NCBI GenBank assembly: GCA_963800335.1
Contig: CAWDAN010000001.1
Coordinates: forward strand, 868,001-932,000
Direction of reading: 5' to 3'
Source of the DNA: Flavisphingopyxis sp963800335
GTDB taxonomy: Bacteria > Pseudomonadota > Alphaproteobacteria > Sphingomonadales > Sphingomonadaceae
Length of the DNA stretch: 64,000 bases
Under the pieces are notes generated by a model. The model was not told the DNA's origin. It made no database searches and saw only the letters and a program-made list of their open reading frames with translations. A program made the translations under genes and the position numbers. This document shows, piece by piece, positions 37,777 to 47,914 of this stretch; the first letter of the stretch is position 1, and every line of letters starts with the position of its first letter.

Positions 37777-38247
37777 ATGACCGCGCGACCCCTCACGACA
37801 GGCGAGCGGACGCTCGCCGCATCGATCTTCGGCGATGCGATCGATTACGATGCGGTAGAGATCCGGAATGCGAAATGGGCCTTCTTCCAGCCCGCACGCG
37901 TGACGATGGCGCCAATGGGTCATATCCATTTCAGCCCCAGCGGTGGCCTATACTGCGAAGATTTCTGCGACCGCTCATTGTCGCTACAGGGCCATTTCAT
38001 CCACGAAATGACGCATGTCTGGCAGGCGCAGAAAATGGGCCGCTGGTATCTTGTCCTGATGCGCCATCCATGGAGCCGCTACGATTATGCGCTGCGCCCC
38101 GGCTGGCGCCTTTCACGCTATGGGCTTGAGCAACAGGCCGAGATCGTCCGCCACGTGTTCCTGATGCGGCGCGGCGCACATGTGCCCGGAGCGCCGCCGC
38201 TGGCGAGTTACGACGGAATATTGCCCTTCACGCCGCGACCGGGCTGA
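37777..38247 (+). CDS. 'vgr-related' protein with HExxH zincin-like motif
   Basis: 156 residues, no signal peptide. It contains HEMTHVWQAQKMG (HExxH) near residue 75, an arrangement seen in zinc metallopeptidases, followed by basic aromatic stretches (RPGWRLSRYGLEQQAEIV). The name 'vgr-related protein' is used for sphingomonad homologues but no function is established. The frame overlaps the convergent small membrane protein by 40 bases at the 3' end. Confidence 0.7.
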   Translation: MTARPLTTGERTLAASIFGDAIDYDAVEIRNAKWAFFQPARVTMAPMGHIHFSPSGGLYCEDFCDRSLSLQGHFIHEMTHVWQAQKMGRWYLVLMRHPWSRYDYALRPGWRLSRYGLEQQAEIVRHVFLMRRGAHVPGAPPLASYDGILPFTPRPG

Positions 38248-38474
38248 GCTTCGGCGTGGCGTTCGTCTTCATAGCGGATGCAATCGAAAATCTTCGCGCC
38301 CGCCAGGAATACCGACCCGGTGCAGGCGAGCAAAAGGAGCCATCCGCCTACGCCCGGATAATCGATTCGGTAATGCAGTCCCCGCTCGATCGCGCCGAGG
38401 CCGAGGGCATAAACGATCAGGCACGCTTCGAAGCGTGTCTTGATGATAAAGAGGCGCTTGATCCGTTTCCACAT
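38208..38474 (-). CDS. Small membrane protein of unknown function
   Basis: 88 residues: basic start (KRIKRLFIIKTRFEA), a membrane segment around LIVYALGLGAIERG, a second around GGWLLLLACTGSVFLAGAK, and a polar tail. The pattern (positive-inside start, two helices) supports a real inner-membrane protein. No named family. Its 3' end overlaps the preceding gene on the opposite strand. Confidence 0.65.
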   Translation of the reverse strand: MWKRIKRLFIIKTRFEACLIVYALGLGAIERGLHYRIDYPGVGGWLLLLACTGSVFLAGAKIFDCIRYEDERHAEAQPGRGVKGNIPS

Positions 38475-38566
38475 GCTGCCAAGCGTTAAGCAATGGCCGT
38501 GCCAATGGCAAGAAACCGCGGTTCCCGAATTAAGACACAGGGTAAATTGTCAATTAACCCGACAGG

Positions 38567-39829
38567 TCAGGCAAGCTCCGACAGATCGAGCGCGTCGAGC
38601 AGTGCGCTGCGCGCCTGGTGTACCGCGGCGACGAAGCTGGGTTCGGCAATCTCGTCGGGCGCGACCGATTGGGGCCAGGTCTTCGTGACCACGTCGGCGA
38701 TGGTGTCGAGCTTTTCCGGGGTGGCGATGAAGCGCGGATCGACGGTTGCCGGATCGGCGACGACGCGCAGGCGCAGGCACGCCGGCCCGCCGCCATTGGC
38801 CATCGACTGGCGCACATCGACGGGGACAAGCTTGCGGATCGGGCCGTTGCCGCGGACCATTTCCTCGAGCCAGCTCCACACCGCGGCATTGTCGCGCGCT
38901 TCGGTCGGAATGATCAGCGCCATGCCGCCGTCGGGTCCGTCGCCCGCGGGGATCGTGACCAGCTGCGCATTGAACAGGTAGCTCGCAATCGCGTCATCCA
39001 GGCTGACGATGTTGCGCGGCACCTCGATGATTTCGACCTCGGGCATGATCGCGCGGATCGCCGCATAGGTCAGCTCTGGATCGGCAAAGGCCAACTGGTG
39101 ACAGAACAGGACATTCTCGTTGGCGACCGCGACGACGTCGTTGTGAAATGCGCCGCTGCCGATCGCCGCGTCGGCCTGTGCGACGAACAGCGTCCGCGCG
39201 GGATCGAGCCGGTGATAGCGCGCGACCGCGCGCGACGCCTCGAGATGCTGGCGAACGGGGTATTTGCCGCCGGTAATACCGTAGACGAAGATTTCGAGGC
39301 CCAGTGCATCGTGGCTGGAGCATAGGCGCAGGTGGTTGGCCGCGCCTTCGTCGCCGAATGGCGAGGGGACGGGGGGATGAACCTGGAACGCATCATGCGC
39401 AAAGGCGAGCTTGAGCTGCGCCAGCGTCCCGGGCCATTCGTGGCTGCGGTGCGCCATCGCCTGCAGGTTGGCGACGGTCAGGTGGCATTTGCCATCGGCG
39501 CAATCGGGTGCAGGGGACACCGTCGCGGCATTGGCGGCCCACATCGACGATGCCGACATCGCCGCTGCCTGCAGATAGGGATCGGCGTCGGGGAAATTCG
39601 TCCCGAGGCTCGCCAGCCAGCGATCGTCCGGCCGGTCGAGCGGCATGAAAAATCCCTGCGCGAGACCGAGGTCGAGGTTGGCGCGCATCTTTTCAATACC
39701 CTGCAACGCGGCCTCGCGCGGCTGCGATGCGGTGCGCGCGTTGGTGGCCGAGGCGACGTTGCCCGGGCTGAGACCGGCATAATTGTGGCTGGGGCCGATA
39801 ATGCCGTCGAAGTTGATCTCGGTCAGCAT
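38567..39829 (-). CDS. astB: N-succinylarginine dihydrolase
   Basis: Second step of the arginine succinyltransferase pathway: N2-succinylarginine to N2-succinylornithine, CO2 and ammonia. 420 residues with NFDGIIGPSHNYAGLS at the start, HNDVVAVANENVLFCHQ in the middle and NGGGPACLRLRV near residue 350, all AstB hallmarks including the catalytic Cys region. Its ATG overlaps the astA stop (TGATG). Confidence 0.95.
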   Translation of the reverse strand: MLTEINFDGIIGPSHNYAGLSPGNVASATNARTASQPREAALQGIEKMRANLDLGLAQGFFMPLDRPDDRWLASLGTNFPDADPYLQAAAMSASSMWAANAATVSPAPDCADGKCHLTVANLQAMAHRSHEWPGTLAQLKLAFAHDAFQVHPPVPSPFGDEGAANHLRLCSSHDALGLEIFVYGITGGKYPVRQHLEASRAVARYHRLDPARTLFVAQADAAIGSGAFHNDVVAVANENVLFCHQLAFADPELTYAAIRAIMPEVEIIEVPRNIVSLDDAIASYLFNAQLVTIPAGDGPDGGMALIIPTEARDNAAVWSWLEEMVRGNGPIRKLVPVDVRQSMANGGGPACLRLRVVADPATVDPRFIATPEKLDTIADVVTKTWPQSVAPDEIAEPSFVAAVHQARSALLDALDLSELA

Positions 39830-40839
39830 CAGCGTGCCACCCACAGGACCGAGGCGCCAGGTTCGATCCGGAGCTGGTCGGCGGCGCCGCGCGATAATGT
39901 TATGCCCTGGTCGGTGATGCCGATATCGGCATAGCAGCAGCGGAAGTCGGCCATCTTGCCGACCGATACCATCGCCTTCGTGTCGCCCTTGGCAATGCCG
40001 CTGACCCAGGCCTCTTCGGCATTACGCACCGATTCAATCTGGTCGGTACGCGCAATCATCGTCGGGCCGCCGTCGAAGATGTCGATATAGTTTTCATAGG
40101 CGAAACCTTCGTTCTCGAGCATGCGCATCGCCGCGCGGCCCGATGTGTGCGGCACGCCCATGACGCTGCGCGCCGCTTCGGACAGCATCGCCACATAGAT
40201 AGGGTGCTTGGGCATCAGGTCGGCGATGAACTGGTTGCCGTGGATCGCATTGAACTCGTCGGCTTCCTGGAAGCTCATGCCGAAGAATTTTCCGGCAACG
40301 CCATCCCAGAAGGGGGAGCCGCCCGCCTCGTCGATCACGCCGCGCAGTTCGGCCAGCACCCGGTCGTCGAAGCGGCGACGGTGCCTGGCGATGAACAGAT
40401 AGCGCGATCGCGCGAGCAACATGCCGAGGCCGCCGGCCCGCTGGCCGGGATGGAGGAACAGGCCGCCGACCTCGCTGGCGCCTTCCAGATCGGTCGTCAG
40501 CGACAGGATTCGCGCGCTGAAGGTCCGGTCGAGCTCCTTGCTCGATTGCGTGTAGGAGCTCAGCCGATAGCTGTAGAACGGCCATGAGCTGCCGACCTTG
40601 CCGAACAGCTGGCATGTGCCGATGACCTGCTTGCTGTCGCAATCCTCCAGCACGAGGATGAACAGGTCGTCCTGCGGCTCGGTCGCGTCGCTGGCGAACG
40701 ATGCGGCGGCTTTTTCCAGCTTGGCGGCGAGCGACGTCCGGTCGGCGGGCAGGTTGGTGAACCCCCCGCCAGTAAGCTTGGCCATCTCGTAGATCGGCTG
40801 GAGGTCGGCGGTCGTCGCGGTACGAATGCAAAAGCTCAT
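39829..40839 (-). CDS. astA: Arginine N-succinyltransferase
   Basis: Transfers succinyl from succinyl-CoA to the alpha-amino group of arginine. 336 residues with the AstA pattern: N-terminal GNAT-like region (DLQPIYEMAKLTGGGFTNLP), SEVGGLFLHPGQRAGG, FWDGVAGKFFGMSFQEAD and FDGGPTMIARTDQIE. Flanked by an M20 hydrolase upstream (ATGA overlap) and astB downstream (TGATG overlap), so all three are translationally coupled. astC, astD and astE are not in the window. Confidence 0.95.
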   Translation of the reverse strand: MSFCIRTATTADLQPIYEMAKLTGGGFTNLPADRTSLAAKLEKAAASFASDATEPQDDLFILVLEDCDSKQVIGTCQLFGKVGSSWPFYSYRLSSYTQSSKELDRTFSARILSLTTDLEGASEVGGLFLHPGQRAGGLGMLLARSRYLFIARHRRRFDDRVLAELRGVIDEAGGSPFWDGVAGKFFGMSFQEADEFNAIHGNQFIADLMPKHPIYVAMLSEAARSVMGVPHTSGRAAMRMLENEGFAYENYIDIFDGGPTMIARTDQIESVRNAEEAWVSGIAKGDTKAMVSVGKMADFRCCYADIGITDQGITLSRGAADQLRIEPGASVLWVAR

Positions 40840-42047
40840 AAATGTCCCTTGGTGACAATGCGCCGTATGGTGAGCGCCGACAATGCGGCGCGTTCGGCGA
40901 GGCTGGCGACGATCATGAACTCGTCACTCGAATGAATTGCGCCGCCGCGGACGCCCATCGTGTCAACGACGGGCACGCCGCAGACAGCGATATTGTTGCC
41001 GTCGCACACGCCGCCGGTCGCCTTCCAGCCGATGTCGAGGCCGAGATCGGTGCCGCAATCCCTGACGAGGTCGAACAGGCGCTGGGCCGACGCGTCGATC
41101 GGCTTGGGCGGGCGTCCGAAGCCGCCATGGCGGGCGATCGTGACGTCGTGGCGCTCGGCGACCTCGGTGATGATGCGCGACAACGCGGCATCGGCGGCGG
41201 TCTCGTCCGCGGGGGTCGCGGGACGGAAATTGACGCGCAATATGGCGGCATCGGGCACGACGTTGTTGGGCCCGCCACCGTCGATGCGGGCGGGGTTCAC
41301 CGACAGCCCGGCGCGGTGCAGCGCCTTCAAACGTAGCGCGAGGTCGGCCGCGGCGACGATCGCGTTGCGGCCGTCGTCCGGGTTGCGCCCGGCGTGCGCG
41401 CTCTTGCCGCTCACCGTCAGTGAGAAATTGCCGCTGCCGCCGCGCGCGCCGGCGAGCGTGCCGTCGGGCAGCGCCGAGGGCTCGTAGGTCAGGGCGGCAA
41501 CCTTGCCGCGCGCCAACTCGGCGATCAGTGCAGCCGAAGATGGGGAGCCGACCTCTTCATCGGAATTTATCAGGATGTCGTAGCCGAAGCCTCCGCAATG
41601 GCCCGCCGCCTCGACCGCGCCAAGCGCCGCGAGCATCACCGCGATGCCGCCCTTCATGTCGGCAACGCCGGGGCCGCCCAAGGTCGCATCATCGATCCAG
41701 CGCAACGCCTGGAAGGGATGATTGACGCCAAATACAGTGTCCATATGCCCGGTGAACAGCATGCGGAGCGGCGCATCGGGACGCACGCTGACGACTAGAT
41801 GACGGCCATGCTCGACCACGTTGACCTTGCCCGCCGCATCGACCGTCTCGACCGGCGCAGGATCGACCAGCCGAACTTCGCCGGGTAGCCGCGCAAAAGC
41901 GTCAGAGAGTTCGGACGCAACATTGGCGAGCCCGGCAAGATTCGCCGAACCCGAATTGATCGCCGCCCAGCGTTCGACCTGCGCCAGCATTGCGGCCTGG
42001 TCGATCGTGTCGATCATAGCGGTTTCGGTGGGGGAAAGTTGCGGCAT
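40836..42047 (-). CDS. M20 family metallohydrolase (carboxypeptidase G2-like)
   Basis: 403 residues with the M20 metal-site motifs: TGHMDTVFG, GVADMKGGIAVML, NSDEEVGSPSS and GAIHSSDEFM, plus the lid-domain GKSAHAGRNPDDG. Zinc-dependent deacylase/carboxypeptidase family. The stop overlaps the astA start (ATGA), so it probably acts on an arginine-pathway intermediate; hydrolysis of N-succinylglutamate or a related N-acyl amino acid would fill the missing astE step, but this is inference. Start chosen at the ATG at 42047 with AAGAGG upstream; an in-frame TTG further upstream is less likely. Confidence 0.85.
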   Translation of the reverse strand: MPQLSPTETAMIDTIDQAAMLAQVERWAAINSGSANLAGLANVASELSDAFARLPGEVRLVDPAPVETVDAAGKVNVVEHGRHLVVSVRPDAPLRMLFTGHMDTVFGVNHPFQALRWIDDATLGGPGVADMKGGIAVMLAALGAVEAAGHCGGFGYDILINSDEEVGSPSSAALIAELARGKVAALTYEPSALPDGTLAGARGGSGNFSLTVSGKSAHAGRNPDDGRNAIVAAADLALRLKALHRAGLSVNPARIDGGGPNNVVPDAAILRVNFRPATPADETAADAALSRIITEVAERHDVTIARHGGFGRPPKPIDASAQRLFDLVRDCGTDLGLDIGWKATGGVCDGNNIAVCGVPVVDTMGVRGGAIHSSDEFMIVASLAERAALSALTIRRIVTKGHL

Positions 42048-42109
42048 GGCGAGCCTCTTAGCGCGCCATAAGCGCAACGGCTAGCCGACGGGTAAAATCG
42101 CTGCGCCGG

Positions 42110-42959
42110 TTAGATATCTTCGGCGATGCGCGTGTACAGTTCGGGCCGCCGGTCGCGGAAGAAGCCCATGCCCGGCGCGGTGCTTGGCCGCGCGCTCGAG
42201 ATCGAGCGTGGCGACGAGTACGCCGCTCTCCTCACCGCCGAACTCGGCAACGATGTCGCCCCATTCGTCGCAGATGAAGCTGTGGCCGTAGAATCGCTGG
42301 CCGTCTTCGTTGCCGATGCGGTTCGATGCGATCACCGGCATGCAGTTCGACACCGCATGGCCCTGCATAGCGCGGCGCCACATCCGGCTGGTGTCGAGCG
42401 TGTCGTCATACGGCTCGGTGCCGATCGCGGTCGGATAGAACAGCGCCTCGGCGCCCATCAGCGCCATGACGCGCGCGCTTTCGGGGTACCATTGGTCCCA
42501 GCAGATGCCGACGCCGACGGGCGCTGCAGGCGTATTCCAGACGCGAAACCCGCCATTACCGGGACGGAAATAGAATTTTTCCTCATAGCCCGGCCCGTCG
42601 GGAATGTGGCTCTTGCGATAGACGCCGCGCACCGTGCCGTCGGGGCCGATCATCGCCAGGCTGTTGTAATAATGATGGCCGTCGCGCTCGAAGAAGCTGG
42701 TCGGGATGAACACGTCGAGTTCGTCCGCCAGCGCCTGCATCGCCAGCACCGCAGCATGTTCGTCGACGGGCCGCGCGTTGGCGAACAGCGCCTCGTCCTC
42801 GACCTTGCAGAAATAGGGGCCTTCGAACAGTTCGGGCGGCAGGATCACCGTTGCGCCCTTCGCCGCCGCCTCGCGAACACGCTCGCTTACCGCCGCGATG
42901 TTGGCGGTGATATCATCCGAAAAGGCGAGCTGCATCGCAGCGACGGTGAGGGTGCGCAT
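42110..42959 (-). CDS. aguB: N-carbamoylputrescine amidase, one single-base insertion near the 3' end
   Basis: Nitrilase-superfamily enzyme: N-carbamoylputrescine to putrescine, CO2 and ammonia. Catalytic Glu (ILPPELFEG), Lys (VYRKSHIP) and Cys (GVGICWDQWYPE) are present. The frame shifts near 42168 on the minus strand: one extra G in GCCGGGCATGGG. Without it the C-terminus reads AGMGFFRDRRPELYTRI and stops at 42110, the normal 282-residue form; as written the frame runs on to 42081. Ten bases downstream of aguA. Confidence 0.9.
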
Positions 42960-42969
42960 GGCGGGCCTT

Positions 42970-43953
42970 CTACTCCGGCACCTGCTGGCTGCAACAGTGG
43001 AAGCTGCCACCGCCGCCCAGGATCGCGTTCGACGGCAGGCCTATGATGCGCCGGTCGGGAAACAGTTCGGCCAGCGTGTCGGTCGCAATGCCGTCGGCGC
43101 TGACGCCGTATTGTGGCACGACGACGACCGAATTGCCGATATAGAAGTTCATGTATGACGCGGGGACTACCTCGCCTTCGACGACGATCCGCCCGGGCGA
43201 AGGCATGGTAACGACCTCGACGCCGAACTGGTCGGCGCGCACGCGGGCATCGGAATAGACCTGCGCATTGGGATCGTCGGCGCCATTCGGGATGGGGAGC
43301 AGCAACAATCGCTTGCCGACGAAACGCGCAAGATTGTCGACATGCCCGTCGGTGTGGTCGCCCTCTAGTCCGTCACCGAGCCATAGCAGCGAAGTAATGC
43401 CGAGCGTGTCGCGCAATCGCTGCTCGATGTCGTGGCGGGTCAGCGGGGCATTGCGGTTGGGATTGCGCAGGCACTGTTCGGTGGTGACGCCCAGGCCGCT
43501 GCCATCGACATCGATCGCGCCGCCTTCGAGCACCCAGTCGTGCGCGATGCGGTCGAAGCCAAAGGCTGCGGCGAGGCGCTGTCCGATGTCTTCATCGCCG
43601 GCCATTGCGAACTTGCCGCCCCAGCCGTTGAACGCGAAATCGTTTGCCGTGCGCGCAGCGCCGCCGCCGCTGATAATCGGCGCGGTATCGCGCAGCCAGA
43701 CGTCGCCGAGCGCCATACGCCGGATCGCAACAGGACTGCCCTTAAGCAGTGCGTCCGCTGCCGCCTCGGACTCGGCATCGTTGACGATCAGGTCTACCTG
43801 CTCGGCATGCCCGTCGTCGGCGACCGCGGCGGCGAACGCCGCGATCTGCGCACGCGCCGCGTCGAAGTCAGCCTCGGGCCATTCTTCGCGGTCGTGGGGG
43901 AAGCCGATCCAGACGCGTTCGTGGCGCGCCCATTCGGGTTGCATCCTGGTCAT
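42970..43953 (-). CDS. aguA: Agmatine deiminase
   Basis: Converts agmatine to N-carbamoylputrescine and ammonia. About 327 residues, PAD/guanidino-modifying fold. Conserved: DVWLRDTAPII, WVLEGGAIDVDGSG, GDHTDGHVDNLARFV and the C-terminal catalytic Cys region ILGGGGSFHCCSQQ (the usual family form is GGGNIHCITQQ, so the local sequence is slightly unusual). The start is uncertain: the ATG at 43953 or a TTG five codons upstream with GGGAG. With aguB it makes a complete agmatine-to-putrescine route. Confidence 0.93.
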   Translation of the reverse strand: MTRMQPEWARHERVWIGFPHDREEWPEADFDAARAQIAAFAAAVADDGHAEQVDLIVNDAESEAAADALLKGSPVAIRRMALGDVWLRDTAPIISGGGAARTANDFAFNGWGGKFAMAGDEDIGQRLAAAFGFDRIAHDWVLEGGAIDVDGSGLGVTTEQCLRNPNRNAPLTRHDIEQRLRDTLGITSLLWLGDGLEGDHTDGHVDNLARFVGKRLLLLPIPNGADDPNAQVYSDARVRADQFGVEVVTMPSPGRIVVEGEVVPASYMNFYIGNSVVVVPQYGVSADGIATDTLAELFPDRRIIGLPSNAILGGGGSFHCCSQQVPE

Positions 43954-43979
43954 ATTGGATAGTCCCAAGCTGCTCCCGA

Positions 43980-45687
43980 TCAGCTGGTCGGGCGGCTTTC
44001 GTCACGTGTCTTGCGGAACTCGTCGCCCTTGTTCCAGTTGGGCCACGCGTCGGTCATCGCGAGCATCCGGCCAACCGCGAAATAGACTTTGAGATCGGCC
44101 ATCATGCCGTCCCAGTTCCAGTCGTCGGTCACTTCGTCCGACGGCGCGTGATACCGATTTTCGGTATAGTCCTCGGCCGCCTTCTTGCCGGCCGCGACGC
44201 CGCCCTTGATGAGGTCTTCACCCGCTTCGAAATAAAGCATCGGCACGCCTTGCTTGGCGAAGCTGAAATGGTCGGAGCGATAATAATAGCCCTTTTCGGG
44301 GGTCGGTTCGTCGACCAGGACGCGATCGTTTATCTTCGCCGCCTTTTCCAGATAGCGGTCAAGATCGGATTTCCCCCGACCGATAACGACGAGGTCCCTG
44401 GCCGGCCCGGCGACGGACAACGCGTCCATGTTAACGCCGCCGACCGTCTGGCCTAGCGGGAAGACGGGGTTCTCCGCATAATATTCGGATCCGAGCAGGC
44501 CCAATTCCTCTGCGGTCAACGCGATGAAGACGATCGTGCGGTCGGCGGGACCCTGCGAGACATGCGCCTTGGCCAGCGCGACCAGCGCGGCGGTGCCCGT
44601 CGCATTGTCGACCGCTCCGTTGCAGATGCCGTCCCCGCTGTCGTCCTCGCCACAACGACCGAGATGATCCCAGTGCGCGGTGTAAAGCACATACTCATTG
44701 GGTCGCGTCTTGCCCGGCAGGATGCCGATGACGTTCTTCGACAGAGTCTTCTTGATCGTGTTGTCGAACGACAGCGACGCCTTGACCCCCAGCGGGACGG
44801 CCTTGAAGCCGGGCTGCTTGGCGGCGCCACGGAGCTTGTCGAAGTCCTGGCCCGCGCTGGCGAACAGCTGTTTCGCCTTGGCCAGCTGGATCCAGCCGTT
44901 GGCGGCGGTCGCGTCCATGTGGTTGTTGGTGGCATCGGCGACGTTCTGCGGGCCGGTCCAGCTCGATTCGACGACGTTCCAGCCATAGGCGGCAGGCTCG
45001 GTATCGTGGACGATGATCGCCGCAGCAGCACCCTGCCGCGCGGCTTCCTCGTACTTGTAGGTCCAGCGACCGTAATATGTCATCGCTCGACCGTTGAATT
45101 CGCCTTCATTGCCCTTGGTTTCCCAGTCGGGATCGTTGACGAGGATGACGACCGTCTTGCCCTTGACGTCGACCCCGGCATAGTCGTTCCAATTCTTCTC
45201 GGGCGCATTGATGCCATAGCCGACGAAGACGACGTCGCTGTCGGCGACCGATATCTTGTCGGTCACGCGATAGCTCGCGGCAACGAAATCGGAGCCGTAG
45301 TCGAGCGACATGTCGGTCTTGCCACCGGTGAACCTCAGCGGCGAGACGTTCTTCGCGGTAATCTCGACGAGCGGCACGTCCTGGAACCACTGGCCGTTGT
45401 TGCCGGGCTTCAATCCCGCGCCCGCGAATTCGCGCGTCAGCAGCGCCATCGTCTTCTCTTCGCCGACAGTGCCGGGCATGCGGCCCTCGAATTCGTCGCT
45501 CGAAAGTTCGCCAACCAGCGTCTTCATCGTGTCGAGCGACAGGTCGGGGACGGTGACGTCGGGCAGCGCGCTGGTCTCGACCGACGGCTTCGTTGCCAGC
45601 CTCGTTGCCGTTCTGGGCGAAGTTGCAGGCGGTGAGGCTGGCAAGCGCCCCGACGGCAAGGGGAAGGGCAAACAAACGAGGCAACAT
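43980..45687 (-). CDS. M28 family zinc peptidase, predicted lipoprotein, one single-base insertion near the 5' end
   Basis: Extracytoplasmic aminopeptidase-like enzyme. Starting at the ATG at 45687 (AGGAG seven bases upstream) the product begins with a lipoprotein signal ending SLTAC. The frame then shifts near 45588, where one extra base separates the N-terminus from the main domain; 568 residues result after correction. The main domain contains a PA-type inserted region and the M28 metal-site motifs TAHWDHLG, VDNATGTAALVAL, ALTAEELGLLGSEYY and YRSDHFSFAKQGVPM. Without the correction the only long frame would start inside unrelated sequence. Confidence 0.87.
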
Positions 45688-45873
45688 CGGCAGCTCCTGA
45701 AATTGCGTGACGCCGACCGGCGGACGGAGTCGGCGATTGATCGGTCAATAGTGTTGCCGGGATAGACCAGATGCAGCGCACGTTCAACGCGGCAGCCGAG
45801 GCCGGTGCACAATTTGCGCTTGATCCAGGAGAGTTCGTTTTGCGACGGTCGCGCTCATCAAGGGGGGATTACT

Positions 45874-47853
45874 ATGGAGCGTTTCCAGACATTTGCATTG
45901 ATTGCGGTGATCGGCGTGGCGGGCAGCCTAGGCGTGCAGAACGCCGCCGCAGCCGACGCCAGCAAGGCATTCGCGGCACTCGAATCGGTCGAGGATATCA
46001 GCCTGTCGCCCGACGGCCATCGCATCGCCTTCATCGCGCCGCTCGGTGACCGGGGCAATGCGCTCTATATCGCCGATGTCGAAGGCGAGGGCGAACCTCA
46101 CCGGATCCTCGCCTCGAACGGCGATCCCGACAGGCTCGACTGGTGCCATTGGGCCAATGACAAGCGCCTCATTTGTAATATCTACGGGCGCGACAAGCTC
46201 GGCGGGGCTGGCGACATTTACGGCTATTCGAACGTCGTCGCGATCGATGCCGACGGCGCGAACGTGACCAAGCTCAGCGCGCGTCGCGGCAACAATTCGC
46301 TATATCTCGATTTGCGTGGCGGATCGGTGATCGACTGGTTGCCGTCGGATGACAAAGCCGTGTTGATAACTCGCAGCTACGTCCCTGAAGCCCGTGTTGG
46401 AACGCGCTTCGGCAGCACCAAGGAAGGGCTCGGCGTCGACCGGATCGACATTACCAGTGCCCGCGCTACGCCGGTCGAACCGCCGCACGACGATTCGGTC
46501 GAATATATCACCGACGGTCATGGCCAGTTGCGGATCAAGGGCGTCGAAGGGCTGATCGGCAGCACGAGCAGCCTCGATCCCGTCATACGCTATTTCTTTC
46601 GGGCGGCCGACGGGTCGGGCGACTGGCAACCGCTCGCCACGCTCGACACGCGCACCGATGCCGGCTTCAATCCCGTCACGGTCGATGCCGCGAGCAACTC
46701 GGTGGTCGGTTTCGTCAAGGTGAACGGACGGCTCGCGGCGGCGCGCATGCCGCTCGCCACCGACGCGCAGCCGACGATCCTGCTCGAACGGCCCGATGTC
46801 GATGTCGACGGCGTGTTGCGTGTCGGGCGCGATCGGCGGGTCGTCGGATTTTCCTATGCGACCGATCGCCGCGTCGCGGTCATGACCGATCCCAAGCTGA
46901 AGGCCATGGCTTCAGCCCTCTCGCAGGCGCTCGGCGGCAAGTCGGTCTACTTTGTCAATTCCTCGGCGGACGAGAGTGAATGGCTGGTCTGGGCGGGGTC
47001 CGATGTCGATCCGGGTCAATATTTTCTGTTCAATCCTGCCGCAAAGCAGCTTCGGCCGTTGCTCAGCGACCGGCCAGAACTCGCCGATACCGCGCTCTCG
47101 CCAGTTCGCGCGATATCCTATCCGGCGGCTGACGGAACGATGATCCCTGCCTATCTGACGCTGCCGCCGGGTCGGACCGATGCCAAGGGCCTGTCCGCGA
47201 TCGTCATGCCGCACGGCGGACCCTCGGCGCGCGACGAATGGGGGTTCGACTGGCTGGCGCAATATTTCGCTAACCGCGGCTATGCAGTGATCCAGCCCAA
47301 TTTCCGCGGCTCGTCAGGCTATGGCGACAGCTGGTATCGCGATAACGGCTTCCAGTCTTGGCGCACCGCGATCGGGGATGTTGCCGACGCCGGTCGCTGG
47401 CTGGTGTCGGCGCAGGGCATCGATCCGGCCAAGCTGTCGATCGTCGGCTGGTCCTATGGTGGCTATGCGGCACTTCAGTCGGCGGTGCTTGCGCCCGATC
47501 TGTTCAAGGCGGTCGTGGCGATTGCGCCGGTCACTGACCTCGCCTTGCTCAAGACCGAAAGTCAGCGTTACGTCACCGCCAGGATCGTCCGCGATTTCGT
47601 CGGCAACGGGCCACATATGACCGAAGGATCGCCAGCCCGAAATGCGGCGGTGATCACCGCGCCGGTCCTGATGTTCCACGGCACGCTCGACCAGAATGTC
47701 GATATCGAGCAGGCGCGCACGATGAAGGATGCGCTAAGCGATGCCGGGCGCCGGGTCGAGCTGATCGAATATCCCGATCTCTCGCACAGTCTTGCGAGCG
47801 CGAATGCGCGTGCCGACATGCTGGCGCGGATCACCGCGTTCCTGCCGCACTGA
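45874..47853 (+). CDS. Exported S9 family (prolyl oligopeptidase/acyl-peptidase) serine peptidase
   Basis: 659 residues. Signal peptide (FALIAVIGVAGSLGVQNAAAA), beta-propeller (about 40-390) and C-terminal alpha/beta hydrolase domain. Triad: Ser in VGWSYGGYAAL near residue 530, Asp in FHGTLDQNVD and His in PDLSHSL. Also PHGGPSARDEWGFDWLAQYFANRGYAV, a strong S9C feature. The ATG at 45874 has AGGGGGG upstream. Divergent from the M28 peptidase gene. Both are exported peptidases, which suggests peptide scavenging. Confidence 0.93.
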   Translation: MERFQTFALIAVIGVAGSLGVQNAAAADASKAFAALESVEDISLSPDGHRIAFIAPLGDRGNALYIADVEGEGEPHRILASNGDPDRLDWCHWANDKRLICNIYGRDKLGGAGDIYGYSNVVAIDADGANVTKLSARRGNNSLYLDLRGGSVIDWLPSDDKAVLITRSYVPEARVGTRFGSTKEGLGVDRIDITSARATPVEPPHDDSVEYITDGHGQLRIKGVEGLIGSTSSLDPVIRYFFRAADGSGDWQPLATLDTRTDAGFNPVTVDAASNSVVGFVKVNGRLAAARMPLATDAQPTILLERPDVDVDGVLRVGRDRRVVGFSYATDRRVAVMTDPKLKAMASALSQALGGKSVYFVNSSADESEWLVWAGSDVDPGQYFLFNPAAKQLRPLLSDRPELADTALSPVRAISYPAADGTMIPAYLTLPPGRTDAKGLSAIVMPHGGPSARDEWGFDWLAQYFANRGYAVIQPNFRGSSGYGDSWYRDNGFQSWRTAIGDVADAGRWLVSAQGIDPAKLSIVGWSYGGYAALQSAVLAPDLFKAVVAIAPVTDLALLKTESQRYVTARIVRDFVGNGPHMTEGSPARNAAVITAPVLMFHGTLDQNVDIEQARTMKDALSDAGRRVELIEYPDLSHSLASANARADMLARITAFLPH

Positions 47854-47860
47854 CGATACG

Positions 47861-47895
47861 AAAAAGGGCGACCCGAAACGGGCCGCCCTTTTTGA
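47861..47895. terminator. Bidirectional rho-independent terminator between the S9 peptidase and rpsD
   Basis: AAAAAGGGCG-A-CCCG, loop AAA, CGGG-C-CGCCCTTTTT: a 14-base-pair stem with one mismatch and A/T tails on both sides, placed between two convergent stop codons. Confidence 0.88.
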
Positions 47896-47914
47896 TTTCG
47901 GTGCTGTTGCCCGA

